From Gloeopeniophorella convolvens (Eukaryota > Basidiomycota > Agaricomycetes > Russulales), in contig WTXD01000059.1 in assembly GCA_022496205.1 (NCBI GenBank), forward strand, positions 62,001 to 126,000: a DNA stretch of 64,000 bases, in the 5' to 3' direction. The notes under the pieces were generated by a model. It was not told where the DNA came from and did not search any database. It saw nothing but the letters and a program-made list of their open reading frames with translations. Within the stretch, counting starts at the first letter, position 1. Each line of letters opens with the position of its first letter. Below, one piece after another: positions 41,864 through 54,838 of this stretch. The translations under genes and the position numbers were made by a program.

Positions 41864-43651
41864 TTACATAAATTGGGGTTCCCGTCTTGCAGCAGACTCG
41901 CCGACTCCGTCAGCACATGCTGTACACCCGGCATTCGACTGCACTATGACCTCCGCCCGCCTGTGAGCCCTAAAAACGAAAACATCGATGAGCACCAGAC
42001 GCAATGGCAGGCTCCAAGAGGGATGACGTACCGATTGGGTCCGCATGAGCAGGAGGCGCGTCGGATCCAGTAAAACGCGGCTCCACAGGCCCACAGGCAC
42101 GCGCGTCTCGGCACACGGAAGCTCACATGTCGCCGCATCATCCGTCCAAAACTCCCCTAGCTCGCGGAAACTCAGGCTGGGCAGCGCGTCCGCAGCTCGG
42201 ACGCAGCCCGGAGCGAAGTCGCGCAGCACGAGCGCGTCGGACGACGCGAGCAGCCAGCGTTGCCCTACGGGGCGGTGGAGGATCTCGTCTTCGCGCACGG
42301 GGAGCACCTGTGCTGAGCGCGGACCCCACTCCGCCCACGGCACAGGCAACCCGGCGCGCTCCGCACGGCGCGCGAGTCGGCGCAGCGCGGGACGGGGCGC
42401 CGCGAGCCAGAGGACGCGCTCCGGGGGACCGGCGGCGCGCGGCGCCCGCAGCAGGCCGAGCATGATGCCAATCAGCGCGTCGGGCGCGTAGTTTTTGAAC
42501 GGCGGAGAGGGCGGCGGGCGCATAGCAGGAGGTGGGGTTGGCTGGTGGAGGGGTATGGGGAGGTGGTCGGCGAGACACCATGCGTCGCTGATGGCGACAC
42601 CGTTGCGGAGTGGAGGTAGCGAGAGGACGCAGAGGGTCTTAAGAGCTGGGGTTGGAGTAGGGAGGCCGGTGAGAGAGCACAATTCGAGCGCGTTGTCGGC
42701 CTGGCGGATGAATGCGATCACGTCCTCGGTTACCATTGCAAAGTGCAGTGCATATGCTGTCGCAGGTGCGCGGAGGAGCTAGGAAACGTCAGGTCTCGCA
42801 GAGGTGCGTAATTGGGGGCATAGGAGGCACCTCGACTATCTTGTTTGACTTCCACGATACCAAGTAGAGCACGTATTCCTCTTTGCCATTCTGAAGGAGG
42901 CTCAGCGTGGAGTACAAAACGTATTCCCCAACGACTTCTGCTTTGAACTTGTATCGATTCTGCAGCCTGCATCCGTCTATGATGACCTCTGGAGATTGGG
43001 AAGCTGGATAGGGCTGACCAGTGGAGAATTGCACAGGCACCATGCGAATAGAATCATTGCTACCTAGATATCTACTCAGGGACGTTAGGTGAACCCGCAC
43101 TAAAAGAGCCGCTGCAGGGAGACTCACACTGTGATTATCACCAAGTCCGCCTCCTCCACCGCAAACGAAAAGTGACACTGCGTAGGGGTATAATCGAATA
43201 TGAACTTCCTCCACGACGGGTCTTTGGCGCCAGGATGCGCCAAAAGGCGCAGGTCGATGGACGCGTAGCAAGCTACTGCAGGGGCACGACTTGATGTATC
43301 CGTCGCGATAAGGAAGTCGTCGTGGATCTCATGTTCAACATAGTGGACCATGCTGGGAACAGAGGCGTGATATGGGGTAGCGGTGTAGTCTCCTCCCAAA
43401 TCAAGATTTCTCCAAGCCGTTTCCAGACGTGTCAACGCATCATGGCGATCAGGTAGGGTGGGCCCTGGGGGGAAATGGTCGCTGAGTCCAGCCAGCTGGA
43501 CCCGTTGGAGATACTGGAGGAGTTCTGAGCCGCTTACAATGCGCGCGAGATGTCTGCAGGTGCGATGGCATGCATGCACATCGTACGCATCTAGAAGCGA
43601 AAATATCTGAATGATGATCTCGGGGGAAAGGTCCAGGAGGCTGGATATCAT
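41864..43651 (-). CDS. F-box protein (559 aa, 3 exons)
   Basis: Exons (minus): 43651-43128, 43071-42831, 42778-41864. The F-box is at the N terminus: LLDLSPEIIIQIFSLLDAYD then VHACHRTCRHLARIV, which should bind Skp1 and place the protein in an SCF ubiquitin ligase. The rest is a beta-rich region typical of the large Agaricomycete F-box families, for example EEYVLYLVSWKSNKIVE and TAYALHFAMVTEDVIAF; it would recognise the substrate, which is unknown. The ATG at 43651 directly precedes the F-box; an in-frame ATG at 43759 would add 36 residues. The last about 40 residues before the stop look poorly conserved, so a further intron is possible. Confidence 0.82.
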
Positions 43652-45668
43652 TCCCCTGGTGCAAAGATTGGGCTGGTTGGTTGGAAAGTATACTGTGCCG
43701 GCTTTCCGAGACGAGTTCAGAGATGACTGAACAGGAATGAGCCACTGCGGCCAGGCCATCAGTCATCACTGGTAAGTACTGGCGCCCGCGTGTCGCAAAC
43801 GTCACGTGATCGATGCGGAGATTGTCTCGGGACAACGCCAACCTACCGCCGCTTCGTCGACAAGTAATGTACGGCACTGACTCCTGGACGACAGTGGCAA
43901 TGTAACTCGAACAGAAACCTGCGGTCCCCACAGTGCTTTCGTAAAAAAACGGAAGTAAAATCGACGCCATGTGGCGTCTTGACATGGTCACACAGGGGGC
44001 TTTCGATTTCAATGCTTTTGACAGTGTTCAAGTGTAAGTATATTTGGGACAAGTTCTTATGGGTTATCGGAGATAGTTAGGTGACCAAGCCATCGGGAAG
44101 AACCACAACCACCATGCTGCATACAAGACTCGAGAAACCGGGAGCTTGGCAGGCTTGGGTTGTTACATGCTCAAGGTTGGCAGTGGTCGCGTGAGGTCGC
44201 GCAGGTAGCTGTGAAGCTGCGACGCAGTCGCCAAGCGCTCCGCCGGTACCGAGACGAGTGGGATCTGCAGGCAAGCTTGGCACCAATGAGCATTGCACCA
44301 CAGCGGTACGCGAAGCCCATAAGGCAGAAAGGTTTTAACGCCTGCGAGCAAGGGCGACATCACCGGAGGCTCACTGTCAGACGGGACATGGTTCTGCAAG
44401 CTTGGAACATGAAAATCTCACAGAACAGACCCCACTTTGCTCCGTGTCTGCTTGGGAACGGCGGAGCCGTGGCCGCAGAAGTCCTCGTTACGAAAGTGTG
44501 ATGCAACGGCCCGTGCGATGCGCGAGGAAGCTATATGGGGTCTGTTGAACCGAACACAGGAGGCGTAAGCGTCAGCAGCGCCATAACACTCATCTGTGCT
44601 AATACGTCGCGTTTGAGGGATGATTCAAGGAGAGTATGTGAAATTCGACTTATCTTTGACTGGGGGATGCAGCGCCCAGCAGCGCCGTGACCCCTGCACC
44701 CCAGACAGGGGTGCGAGAATCTCAACCTACTTCTACCGTGTTTATTCTCCGAAGCGTCCTCTCATAGATCTGCCTTGATACCGAACGACAAAGTGTAACT
44801 GACCACGCCAACTGATGCAGATCAATGCACCGGATCTGATCTCAGGGATACATCTTGAGTACGGGGGCAATGACCAGCTATAGCCGCCATTAATTGGCGC
44901 CGTGGAGAACGGGAAGACCGATGGTCGCACGGCGGTCAGCTTTCCCTGAGCAAAGGCTTGATCTCGGGGACTAGCGGGCGTCTGTAACAGACTCCCGGCG
45001 AAGGTGGAAGAAGAATGATCGGTGACGTGCGTAGCAGGGGTCAAGAAGGGTCACGCTTGGGCAAGCTCGGAAGGTCGTAAGCAGGGCCAGAATAAAACAA
45101 GGTCGTGATTGAAGCTGCCAACAGCGTGTAGGAGCGTGGGCAAATTTGGCACCGAGAAACGTTGGAACGCCACTGCTGAATAAGCGAGTGACCAACTTTA
45201 TGCTCCTGCAACTGCGCGTGGACTACGACGCCACAGGACGCCACGGCCAACACAGCAACACGACTTCCATATCGTACAGAGTAATTAAGTCGTCGAGGTA
45301 AGCATGTTCGCATAATTTTCGCTGCCTGACATACTATCTGACCATTGTGAGAATAAGATGCGCAGCTTGTGCGCATCTTGGAACTTCATAGGCCGTTTAA
45401 ACTCCAGCGCCCGTTGCAGATTCGACTTCCTTGTGCAGAACACCTTCCAAGACTGACCACCCCTTGGGGTTATACACGATCAAGCAAGTGTCACGCTTTG
45501 GATGTGAACTGGCCCAAAATACCGCTATCTTCTGGGGCTCAGGGCCGCAACACACCGGTCCTCCAATGCTATAAATATGCGAGCAACTCAATGGTTATCT
45601 CTCAGCAAGCTCCCACTCTTGCATCCGAACAGTCCGGGGTACTCTGACAGCTCTTTTGATTGCGCACC
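43652..45668. other. divergent intergenic region, 2 kb
   Basis: It separates the F-box gene (minus) from the methyltransferase gene (plus). I find no gene in it. Frames on the minus strand around 44750-45370 are open for up to 110 codons but show no domain or splice-supported structure. Confidence 0.45.
45569..45577 (+). promoter_or_regulatory. TATA box of the O-methyltransferase gene
   Basis: CTATAAATA lies 92 bases upstream of the ATG at 45669, a usual distance for a fungal TATA box. Confidence 0.5.
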
Positions 45669-47737
45669 ATGTCCTCCCCTGCTCTTGAAACCATCTCTTC
45701 GCCGCAGTCGCTCACGACGGGCACCAACGGTTCTGCCGCCGCGACAGGGTAAGTATTGCGCGCCATTGTTCCAGTCAGCGGGCCTCATGAACTCCGTTTC
45801 TTGCTGTAGGGCATCGCAGGATGCGTTGACCGAGCTGAAGGCACTCGCCAACATCATCCAAACTTCCATCAAACAAATCGAGGAGGCAGTGGTCCAAAAC
45901 TCCTTAACATTGCCTTCCTCAGAAGTGCCGTTCAGCCTCGAGACCGAGGCCGCGCGCATGCACCCCCGTGTCCAGTCGGCAGGGTCACTAATCACATCCG
46001 CAGCGGCGCAGCTTATGACGCTCGTGAGACCAGCGCCTGTCACCGTCCTCGACACCGTGATGCAGGTGAGCCCGCCCAAGTGACAGATGATGCCTCGTTG
46101 TTAATACACCCGCTATGAAGTTCCACGTCTCGACTGCTATCCGGACCGCCTTGAGTGCACACGTCGCGGAGATTCTCCGCGACGCAGGGCCATTGGTAAT
46201 AACCGCCCCTTCCGTATCCAGCCGTCCCTAATCTATCGCCCATAGGGGAAGCATGCCCGTGATATCGCGAAGCCGACCAAAGTCCACCCTGGAAAATTGG
46301 GTATGTGCTTCCCCGGAGGTGTCATTCCTCCTCCTTACTCAAAGCTGTTAGCTCGGATCCTCCGCTTGCTCTCCACGAACTATATTTTCACCGAGGTATC
46401 GCCCGATGTGTTCGCCAACAACCGCCTGTCATCTGTCTTGGATACTGGCAAGCCCATCGACGAACTATTGGCGAAGTTGGTTTCGCGCGCTGTCTTCGGG
46501 AGCGGCTACTGATTGACATTCTCTAGCCCCGAATCGAAATATGTTGGGACACTCGGCATCACATCGCTCATGGAGCACGTGTATGTGATCTGCGGGCTTC
46601 ACATGTCAAGGATCTGACATTCTATACTAGTCTCGATGAAGGCTTCAAGGCCTCGTCGTACTTGACTGAGACTATCCTCGACCCAAAGACTGGGCATGCT
46701 TATGAGGTCAACAAGACCGCCCTGAACCGGGCTTTCAACGTTGAAGAAGATTTCTGGGAATGGATTGAGGCTCCCGGCAACAGGTTGCGACTGGCAAGGT
46801 TCGGGTCTGCGATGAGCGGAATAAGGAACATGGCACGCCCGGACGAAATCCTCGAAGGTTCGTTCTATACCCCACAAGCGAATACGTATTCCCGTTTAAT
46901 TATCTACATGCAGGATATGCATGGAAGGACCTGCCAGAGGGTTCCCTCGTTGTTGATGTTGGGGGTGGCGTTGGCTCGCGGACTCTGACACTAGCAGCGA
47001 ACCACCCGCACCTCCGGTTCGTCGTCCAGGATCGTCAGCAAGTAATTCCCGATGCTGTCGAGGTATGTGCAACCCTTACTCTTCTTACGTATTTCTATGC
47101 GCGCATTCCTGATGAAGATACCAAATATAGTACTGGAAGAAGAATATGCCAAATGCTCTCGAGTCGGGCAGGGTAAAACTCCAGGGTACATTCTACCCTC
47201 CTGCCTCCATCCTCAAACTAACACATGATGTTGAATCTCATCTAGCCCAAAGCTTTTTCGATCCACAGACCAAGCCGGAGACGGATGTGACAGTCTTCTT
47301 CCTTTGCCAAGTCCTTCACGACTGGGCCGACGAGTACTGTCTCACTATATTGCGGCATCTGCGTGCTGCCGCTGGCCCCAAGACGCAACTTCTCCTCGTT
47401 GATCAAGTGATGTCCTGTGCTTGCGATGAGCCGGCCACGCATGAGATTCCTGGCGCCGAGCTTCCACCACCGCCCAAGCCACTGCTCCCTAACATGGGGC
47501 GCGCAGGTGGCATGACGTACAACACCGACATCATGGTGAGCGTTCCTTGTCTGGAGTCCAACCAATAGTAAAGGCTGACACGGGACCTACAAGATGATGG
47601 GCTACTATAACGGCCAGGAACGTACTGTTACGTATCTTCGAGACCTTCTTGAGAAGGCGGGCTGGGATCTGATTTCCGTGCAACACGACGCACCAACACA
47701 GATTAGGCACACAAAGGTGATCGCTGTCCCTCTGTAG
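45669..47737 (+). CDS. SAM-dependent O-methyltransferase, COMT-like class (502 aa, 11 exons)
   Basis: Exons: 45669-45748, 45810-46065, 46121-46195, 46246-46300, 46352-46475, 46527-46580, 46631-46857, 46914-47062, 47131-47185, 47246-47535, 47594-47737; the joined length is 1509 nt in one frame. The N-terminal part holds a winged-helix dimerisation domain ([20 protein letters not shown]). The SAM-binding motif is [15 protein letters not shown], with VVQDR after it. The catalytic His is in [14 protein letters not shown], followed by LLLVDQV. The C-terminal end reads [11 protein letters not shown]. Such enzymes methylate hydroxyl groups of phenolic or polyketide-like compounds, and many basidiomycetes carry numerous copies. 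The substrate is unknown and no biosynthetic cluster surrounds it. Confidence 0.93.
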
Positions 47738-48996
47738 ATGCGCCAGCACTAGAATTACGTACGGTGTTTTTGTATGATTATAAGAGCCAGACAATGTTGC
47801 TTCAAGCTTCGGTGGGATCAGTGTGTCCCCAGGATCAGCTTCAACTGCTGGTATTTTGCAACAACAAAATTCACTCTCCACATCGTACAGATTTGTGCGG
47901 TCGTGTTCTACCCATCATTACCGCTGCGGCGCATCTACGGCTGGCACTGGGGTAGTGCTTTCGGTTTCATTCTGTCCTTGTTACAGGCGGAGCAGACACT
48001 GGATAAACACTAGATGCTCGCGTCAGAAGAACCTGAGACGCGATACAAAGTGAGCCCGACATAACATTCCGATCGTCTGAGCACAACAGGTCCAAGTGGC
48101 TACACCCTGCTACACCGCACACGGACCAGCACAGCTTTGCGGGGCCCGCTGACCCCGCAGGGAATATCTCGGAATCCCGACAAGGCAGTTCGGTCAGAAG
48201 CTGTCGTGTGAGATGATGACGACGTGCCGTCCGAGTCGGGGCCTAGCTCGGGGATCTTCGCGCGCAGTGTCCGATGTCACCGAGACGTAGCCACGGCACA
48301 TTGAGTATGGATAAACCACAAAAATTCGCTTTTGCTCGAGGACGAATATAAGGGGTTTCGTAGCAGAAAATGCTGGGCATCGCACACTGCAGACGAACAC
48401 ATGGATTTGGTTCGCCCATCTCGGGATACCTGAGATGGCTTAAAATTGTTCCATCGTTCAACAGCGCCAGATGCGCGATTTCTAGAAGGAGCACGAGAAG
48501 AAGCACATACGGCCACCATATTGTAGTATTTGCTGACTGAGAAAGGCAGGACACGCGAGGACCGATGCTCAGAGGCGGCCGGCGACAAACGTCCAGGTAG
48601 TTCCGGAACGGGAATCACATGAACATACGATAGTATTCCGCGGTCCGTGATCAACCATTGACAAGAGCTGGGACTCGCAACTACTCGCAACATTCGTTAC
48701 CTGGAGAAAAATTAGAAAGGGTGTTTGGTCTCTGCAAGTCTCTACACCGAATTCGCAAGGGGCTGAGGCCGAATCGGTGGTGATTGGGAGAAAGGAAGAG
48801 TGGTGAGGGTGATTGGCGTTTGAAAGCACCGGCCAAGCACCGGCGTCAAACGTGCCGCCCAATCGGATCTGGTTTGGTTCTGTTCGAATGATCCAACGCG
48901 GGGAGTAGCTGAGCCCGCCTACTACCTTCAAAAGGCTACGAGCGCTGTCTCCTTCTCACCACAACTACTTTATCCTCCATCATCAATCCACACACA
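47738..48996. other. intergenic region
   Basis: About 1.26 kb without a supported gene; it contains the promoter of the MaoC gene that follows. Confidence 0.45.
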
Positions 48997-50389
48997 ATGA
49001 CCTCCGTCGACCAGCTCGAGACACTCATTGGGCAGGAGTATGCCAGTGACCCCGTACGTCATTTCCCCGTGTTGGCTCGTCATCACAGACGCTTATCCCG
49101 TGATATGTTCAGGTGAGCTGGAACAAGCGCGATCTCCTCACATACGCCATTGGAATCGGTGCTAAGGCCAACGAGCCCCAGTTCGTCAATGGTACGAATA
49201 TAGCATCTCTTCCGCATGAAGCGCAGCACATATCTGACCACCTTTCTCCTTCAGAATCTGGTTGGTTGATCTGCTCCTAACTGTCCGTCCAAACCGCTAA
49301 CGGCGCGACGACCAGACCCTGAGTTTGCCGCTTTCCCCATCTACCCCGTTGTCCTTTTCCTCAAAGGTATGCGACATCATCTCGACAATTTCGACGCATC
49401 CTGACATCCTCTTCAGGGAACGACGAAGATGTGGTGAACTTTGCGCAGCGCGCCAAGATGAGCAACTCTATCAAGGGCCTGCCCAACTTCGACCCGAATC
49501 GTGTCGTGCATGCGTCACAGACCATTGAGATTTTCAAGCCCTTGCCTTTGGTCAGTGGACCTGGCTGGAAGCTGAAGAAACGAATCGCAGCCATCCGCGA
49601 GAACAGTATGTGCAATGTCGGATAGTTCGCCGCATCATCGTTGACGCCCTCTCCAGAGTCTGGCGTTATCATAGAGAACGAGTTCGAGCTCGTCGACCCC
49701 GAGGGCACCCCCTACGCACGCCTTTTCGTACGTCGTTTGCCTTAGCCTGCCCTTCGTGCCTTGTCTCATCCGCACCCCCAGTCTGCGAGCTTCAACCTCG
49801 CGGCGAAGATCACCGGCACTCGCTTCGCGCGCAGCATCTCCTCGCCACCGCAGGCCAAATCCATCCCACGCGACCGCGCACCGGATTGGGTCGTCTCTGA
49901 CCGCACCACCCTCGAGCAAGCGCTCGTCTACCGTCTCTCGGGGGACTACAATCAGCTGCACATTGGTACGCATGCCGTCTTCGCCATTACTCTCCACAGA
50001 AACTCACTGGACTCCGCAGACCCGCGCATCGGCGCTGAGGCAGGCTTCGGTGGCGTCATCCTACATGGTCTCGCGACGATGGGCTTCGCAGCGCGCGCGG
50101 TTGTTCGCTCTGCCGGGGGCGGCAAGGCTTCGTCGCTACGCTACTTCGGTGTGCGCTTCACTGCGCCTGTGAAGCCGGGCGATGTCCTTGAAACCTCGGC
50201 GTGGGAGATTGGCCCTGGTCCAGACGGCACGACTGAGATTGCGTTCGAGGTGAAGAACGCGACGACCGACAAGGTAAGCGAGGTCGTTTATTTTTGTGCC
50301 TCCGCGTGATACTGATGAGCACGTTGATCCAGGTCGTTATTGGTGGTGGTCATGCACGTATCGTAAAGCCAGGGCGCACTAAGCTTTGA
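48997..50389 (+). CDS. MaoC-type peroxisomal enoyl-CoA hydratase 2-like protein 1 (315 aa, 9 exons)
   Basis: Exons: 48997-49053, 49113-49191, 49255-49260, 49316-49366, 49417-49605, 49657-49727, 49782-49965, 50020-50273, 50333-50389. The N-terminal half is a MaoC dehydratase N-type hot-dog domain; the C-terminal half carries the hydratase-2 motif YRLSGDYNQLHID with catalytic Asp and His, then GVILHGLATMGFAARA. Family members hydrate 2-enoyl-CoA to (3R)-hydroxyacyl-CoA in peroxisomal beta-oxidation. The C terminus ARIVKPGRTKL resembles a weak PTS1 signal. Exon 3 is only 6 nt (AATCTG); it restores the reading VNESDPEFAAFP. A closely similar gene with the same layout lies at 53430-54838 on the opposite strand. 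Confidence 0.92.
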
Positions 50390-50578
50390 GTAGTGTTGCA
50401 CTGTATCCATAGCATATATTTATCCCATTACTTCATTCTTCTGCAATATTCATCGATCATCCCTTGCACCTATTCAACGAGAGTCGAGAGTTACTCACTT
50501 CACCAGTAGGGATTCCCTCTGTGGTGATCGCTGGGAAGCGCCCGCGGTCTTGGAAGCACTGTGTGGCTACACAGCCAC

Positions 50579-50682
50579 GCTTGCTTGGCTCAGCTGGTTA
50601 GAGCGCAGGTCTCATACTTCGATATGAGCGGCCACATGGCCGTGCAATCCTGAGGTCGTCAGTTCGATCCTGACAGCGAGCA
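50579..50682 (+). tRNA. tRNA-Met (CAT), elongator type, with intron
   Basis: The acceptor stem GCTTGCT pairs with AGCGAGC and is followed by discriminator A. The D arm GCTCAGCTGGTTAGAGC and the T arm GTCAG-TTCGATC-CTGAC are clear. The anticodon CAT is at 50613-50615 in loop CTCATAA. An intron of about 30 nt (50617-50646) sits one base after the anticodon, the standard place. The stem CAGGT/TCCTG with a T-T contact beside the loop is like elongator, not initiator, tRNA-Met. A run of six T (50688-50693) serves as RNA polymerase III terminator. Confidence 0.93.
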
Positions 50683-50687
50683 TTTCC

Positions 50688-50693
50688 TTTTTT
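50688..50693 (+). terminator. RNA polymerase III terminator of tRNA-Met
   Basis: TTTTTT starts six bases after the end of the tRNA. Confidence 0.8.
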
Positions 50694-50765
50694 CATCCGC
50701 GCAAGCATCACTTTTTCATTGCACTGCTGCTCAGGCTAGTCTTACAAGTACACTGCATTTACTTC

Positions 50766-52712
50766 TCACTTCCCTATCACATCAGCCAACTGTGTCTTCG
50801 GAATGGCAGCGGGGAACGCAAGCCGCTTCAGGCGAGTGTGCGTCGCCTGCTCGTACGCAAACGCGAGGCCCACTAACTTGAACTCGCTGAAAGCCGTACC
50901 CATGAATGATAGTCCGAATGGCAGTCCAGGTGCATTTGAAATCGTCGGCCGCGCAGGTGTTGCGGTTACGTTGTCGGGCTGGAACCCGAGTGGGACAGTG
51001 ACGACCGGGTAGCCCGCGATTGCCGCAGGCGTCGAGGTGAAGCCTGTGTACGTGAGTTGAATATTCGATCCATATAGGAAGTAGAACCGTGCACCGTACC
51101 ATCTGTGGGAATGATGATTGCATCCAGTTTGAACTTAGCCAGCGTGGCGTCGATGCCGCGGGTTTGGCCAAGGTCACGATCGGCAGCGAGCGCCGCAAAA
51201 AAGGCTGCATTTTGAGTGGTGTTCTCAGCTCGGATGAACCTGTGGCACGAGAAGTCGGTCTCAGATGCAGTACAGGTTGGGAATGGCAGGCTTACTCGGA
51301 CTGATCCGTCCAGAAGGGAGGGATGAGCTCCTCCGATGCATGCGCCGTGTTGAATGCAATGAGGTCTGCCAGTGTCTTGACCCCGGTGGGAACCTTGAGG
51401 AGCCCTTCAATGTAATTTTGGACGTCAACCTTTGGTAATTCATGTCAATTCCGGATCCTATAGCGGGCTGCAGCAATGGTACCTTAAAGTCTGCATCGAG
51501 GACAAGCGTCTCATTGTTCGACGCTAGCATCTCCTCGACATCCGGGAACTCTGCAGGATCTATGATGGTGGCCCCGAGCTTCTTGAGCGTGAGAAGCGAC
51601 GCATTAAAGGCACCGTCGATGTTTGGGTCGCCGCTCAGGAAGAGTCTAGGCACACCTAGGCGTACGCCTTTCAGCGCGTTCGCATTGAGCGCCTTGGTGA
51701 AGTCAGGCACGTGTGCTGGGGCCGCAAGGGTGAAGTTATCCAGCAGGTCACGACCTGCGATCACGGTGAGGATGGTGGCTGCGTCTGCAACGCTGCGTGC
51801 CATAGGGCCGACGGTGTCTTGATGCACGGAGATGGGTATGACGCCCGCACGGGACGTCAGTCCAACGGTCGGCTTGATGCCAACCAGGTTCTGCCGACTA
51901 CTGGGCGAGATAATCGAGCCGTCCGTCTCACTCCCGAGCGCAGCAGCCGTCAGCCCGATCGCGCTCCCTATGCCCGATCCGGACGATGATCCCGATGGGT
52001 CTGCGAGCGGGAAGTATGGGGAGCTGGCCTGGCCACCGCGCCCAGAGAATCCGGAGGGTACGTTGCCACGAAAATGAGCCCATTCTGAGAGGTTTGCCTT
52101 TCCCAGGAGGATCGCGCCTGCCGCCCGCAGTTTGGCTGCGACGGTGGCATCGCGTGGCGGGATGGAGCCGAGAAGAGCGAAGGAGCCAGCGGTCGTGTTC
52201 ATACCTACGTAGAAAGATGCTCAGCACCCGTCCATGATGACATTTGAGAAGGAATGCTACCATCGCTTGCGCGCGTTGCAATGTTATCCTTGAGCAATAT
52301 CGGAATGCCGTGCAGCGGTCCACGTGGGCCTTTGAGCTTGCGCTCAAGGTCAAGGTCAGCAGCCTGCTTAAGTGCACTCGGGTTCGTCTCGATGACTGCG
52401 CGTAGCGTGGGACCTTGAAGATTGACCTCATCAATGCGAGCAAAGTAAGCCTGCGAGGCGCATATAAGTTGTAGTATCAGCAGACGGGCACATGCCACGG
52501 CCCACAAGTCGCGGTCGCACCTTGACAAGGTCGACGCTCGTAAAGTGGCCTTTCTCTAGACCATCCTGCAACTCTGCGATAGACGCCTCATAAAGGTCTG
52601 GCAGGGGAGCACGACGCTCAACAGAACTCCCAGCTCGAGCCCCACTTGAAAGGTACTGCAAGACGAGCAGCACCAGGAAAACCCACAATACCCACGCGCG
52701 GTTTCTCTGCAT
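50766..52712 (-). CDS. amidase signature family hydrolase with N-terminal signal or anchor (551 aa, 6 exons)
   Basis: Exons (minus): 52712-52521, 52450-52261, 52204-51483, 51429-51296, 51239-51100, 51043-50766. The N terminus RAWVLWVFLVLLVLQYLSSG is a signal peptide or membrane anchor. Amidase signature residues are visible: Lys in GIPILLKDNIAT, the Ser-rich loop DPSGSSSGSGIGSAIGL, and the nucleophile region SETDGSIISPSSRQNLVGIK. The C-terminal part reads AAIAGYPVVTVPLGF and GLPFGLSFMGTAFSE. It would hydrolyse an amide to acid and amine outside the cytosol. An in-frame ATG at 52748 would add 12 residues; 52712 puts the hydrophobic segment at the very start. It sits between two MaoC-type genes. 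Confidence 0.9.
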
Positions 52713-53429
52713 GCTAGAGCGGTCGTGAGAAGCGGGAGGTAGACCCATCGAATCCCATTCACTCTCGCCTCGAGTCTTATAGTAGGGTAAATTCAATGAC
52801 GCATGGCCATGACTTATCAGCACCGGCAGTGCGGGTGCTGAGAGAGCGCCCTCTCACCATTTTGCAGCATGACCGTGCAAGCCATGCGCAGACCGGGAGT
52901 GATAACGTATACTGCGCCGAAAGAATGGTGTGGATTCCCAGCCCGCGAGCGATGCCGTCCTTCGCTCAAGCCAAGCTGCTACGCGTTCACGATACATATA
53001 CCATCAGAGTCCGAGACTCATGAACCAGTACGCGACACCAAGCGCCATGTGTGGGCTGCGCGCGAGTGGCAGGACCTTTGGTTAGAGTAGTAGGCAGCAT
53101 CGCTGTTAGATGCAGTGCTATGTGGGATTATTACCGCATGGTTGCGGTGGGAGTTCAAAAGAAGACGAATACCCGGAGCGGAGCACCTCGGGACACCGAC
53201 GTCGTAGCACACGTGACTCGTTGTTCGCCCGCGTCATGAGAACGAGAAATAAAATGAGAAGCCTTAGAACGTAGCTGTTGGAAGATGTCATGCATGTCAT
53301 GTGTGAGCGTACGAGCGGTGGTACACGGTTCAGCTAATTATACATAGATAATGTACGGAGTATAGGAAATTGTACGGGTCCAAGAGGGTATGTGTTCGAA
53401 ATCCATGACCGATTCTCCGAGCGGATCGA
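52713..53429. other. intergenic region, upstream of the amidase gene
   Basis: About 700 bases without a gene, between the amidase start and the end of the second MaoC gene, both on the minus strand. Confidence 0.5.
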
Positions 53430-54838
53430 CTATAGCTTGGCTGCCACTGGCTTTGCGATGCGTGCGTGACCACCACCAATCACAACCTGAACGTAAAACA
53501 AGATATCAGGTCAACTAGAACGCGGTTAGAGAATAGGAAATCGGCGCACCTTTCCCGTTCTCGTATTCTTCACCTCGAAAGCGACCTCAGTCGTCCCGTC
53601 AGGACCGACCCCAACGTCCCATGCGCTAGTCTCAAGCCCGTCCCCGGGCGAGACAGGGGCGGTGAACCGCACGCTGATATAACGCAGCGAGGACGCGTTC
53701 CCACGTCCAACGGCGCGCACAAGAGCGCGGGCGGCGAAGCCGAGTGTCGCCAAGCCATGCAGGATTACACCGTTAGAGCTGGCCTTGGGATCTGTTATGC
53801 GTAAGGGTGAGGCTCGTTGAGATGGAGAAGGCGTAAGCACATACCGATGTGCAGCGGGTTGTAGTCACCCGAGAGGCGGTAGATGAGGGCTTGTTTCTCG
53901 GTAGTCTGATCCGAAACGACCCAGTTGGGTGCTCGGTCGCGTGGTATGGATCTCGCCTCAGGTAGGGAAGAAACGCTGCGCGTGTAACGTTGTCCGGTGA
54001 TCTTCCCTGTAAGGTTGAACATGGCGGACTGTCGAAGAATGTCAGTACAGCGAAAGCGTCATAGTGGGATTGCGCACGGTAAGGCGAGCGTAAGGTGTTC
54101 CGTGGGGATCAACGAGGGTGAATTCATTTTCGAGGATTACACCCGACTCTGCAGAGCACTGTGAGCTACCCGCATACGAACATGAAGCGGTTATTCACGT
54201 ACTGTTTTCACGAATTGCAACTATACGCTTCTTGAAGAGCCAGCCCGGGCCGCTGACAAGGGGTAGCGGCTTCAGGATCTCTATGGATTCTGAAGCGTGC
54301 AGGAGGTGTTGTGGGTCGAAGTACGGCAGCCCATCGATATAGTTTGTGAGTTTGAGGCGCTCCGTGAACTCCACAACCTCCTCGTCTGCGCCTGAGCTCA
54401 AGGTCAGCCTTAGGGGATCGGGGGCACAAATGAATGAGGCGTACCCTTGAGAAAAAGTACAACGGGATAGGTCGGGAAGGCAGCGAAGGCGGGGTCTAGA
54501 GGAGGATGAGCCGCGCGTACGTATGCGTGCGTCATGGGTAGATATTACTCACGAAGTTCTGGATTTGGAGAAGTCTGTCAGTACGAGTGCATTCAACCTG
54601 GACCAGGCGATGACATACCGTTTACGAACTGCTGCTCATCTGAGTTGGCGCCGATCCCAAGGGCATAGGTGAGAAGATCGCGTTTATTCCAGCTCACCTA
54701 AGTATGCCGCAACAATGTTGGTATTAGTGCGCTCGGTCGGTGACGTATAACGAGAATACCCACTGGATCAGTGCCGTACTCGCGGCCGACGACGCTCTCG
54801 AGTACTTGGGTGATTGAGGGTGCAATGTTGGATGCCAT
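53430..54838 (-). CDS. MaoC-type peroxisomal enoyl-CoA hydratase 2-like protein 2 (317 aa, 9 exons)
   Basis: Exons (minus): 54838-54764, 54697-54619, 54558-54553, 54495-54445, 54391-54203, 54148-54078, 54028-53845, 53791-53550, 53486-53430. The layout copies the gene at 48997: exons 2-7 have the same lengths (79, 6, 51, 189, 71, 184), and exon 9 too (57). The hydratase-2 motif is YRLSGDYNPLHID and is followed by GVILHGLATLGFAARALVRA. The C terminus KPVAAKL is a good PTS1 signal, so peroxisomal location is likely. Compared with paralog 1 it lacks four residues after LHIDP. The pair arose by duplication with inversion or by inversion afterwards. Confidence 0.92.
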
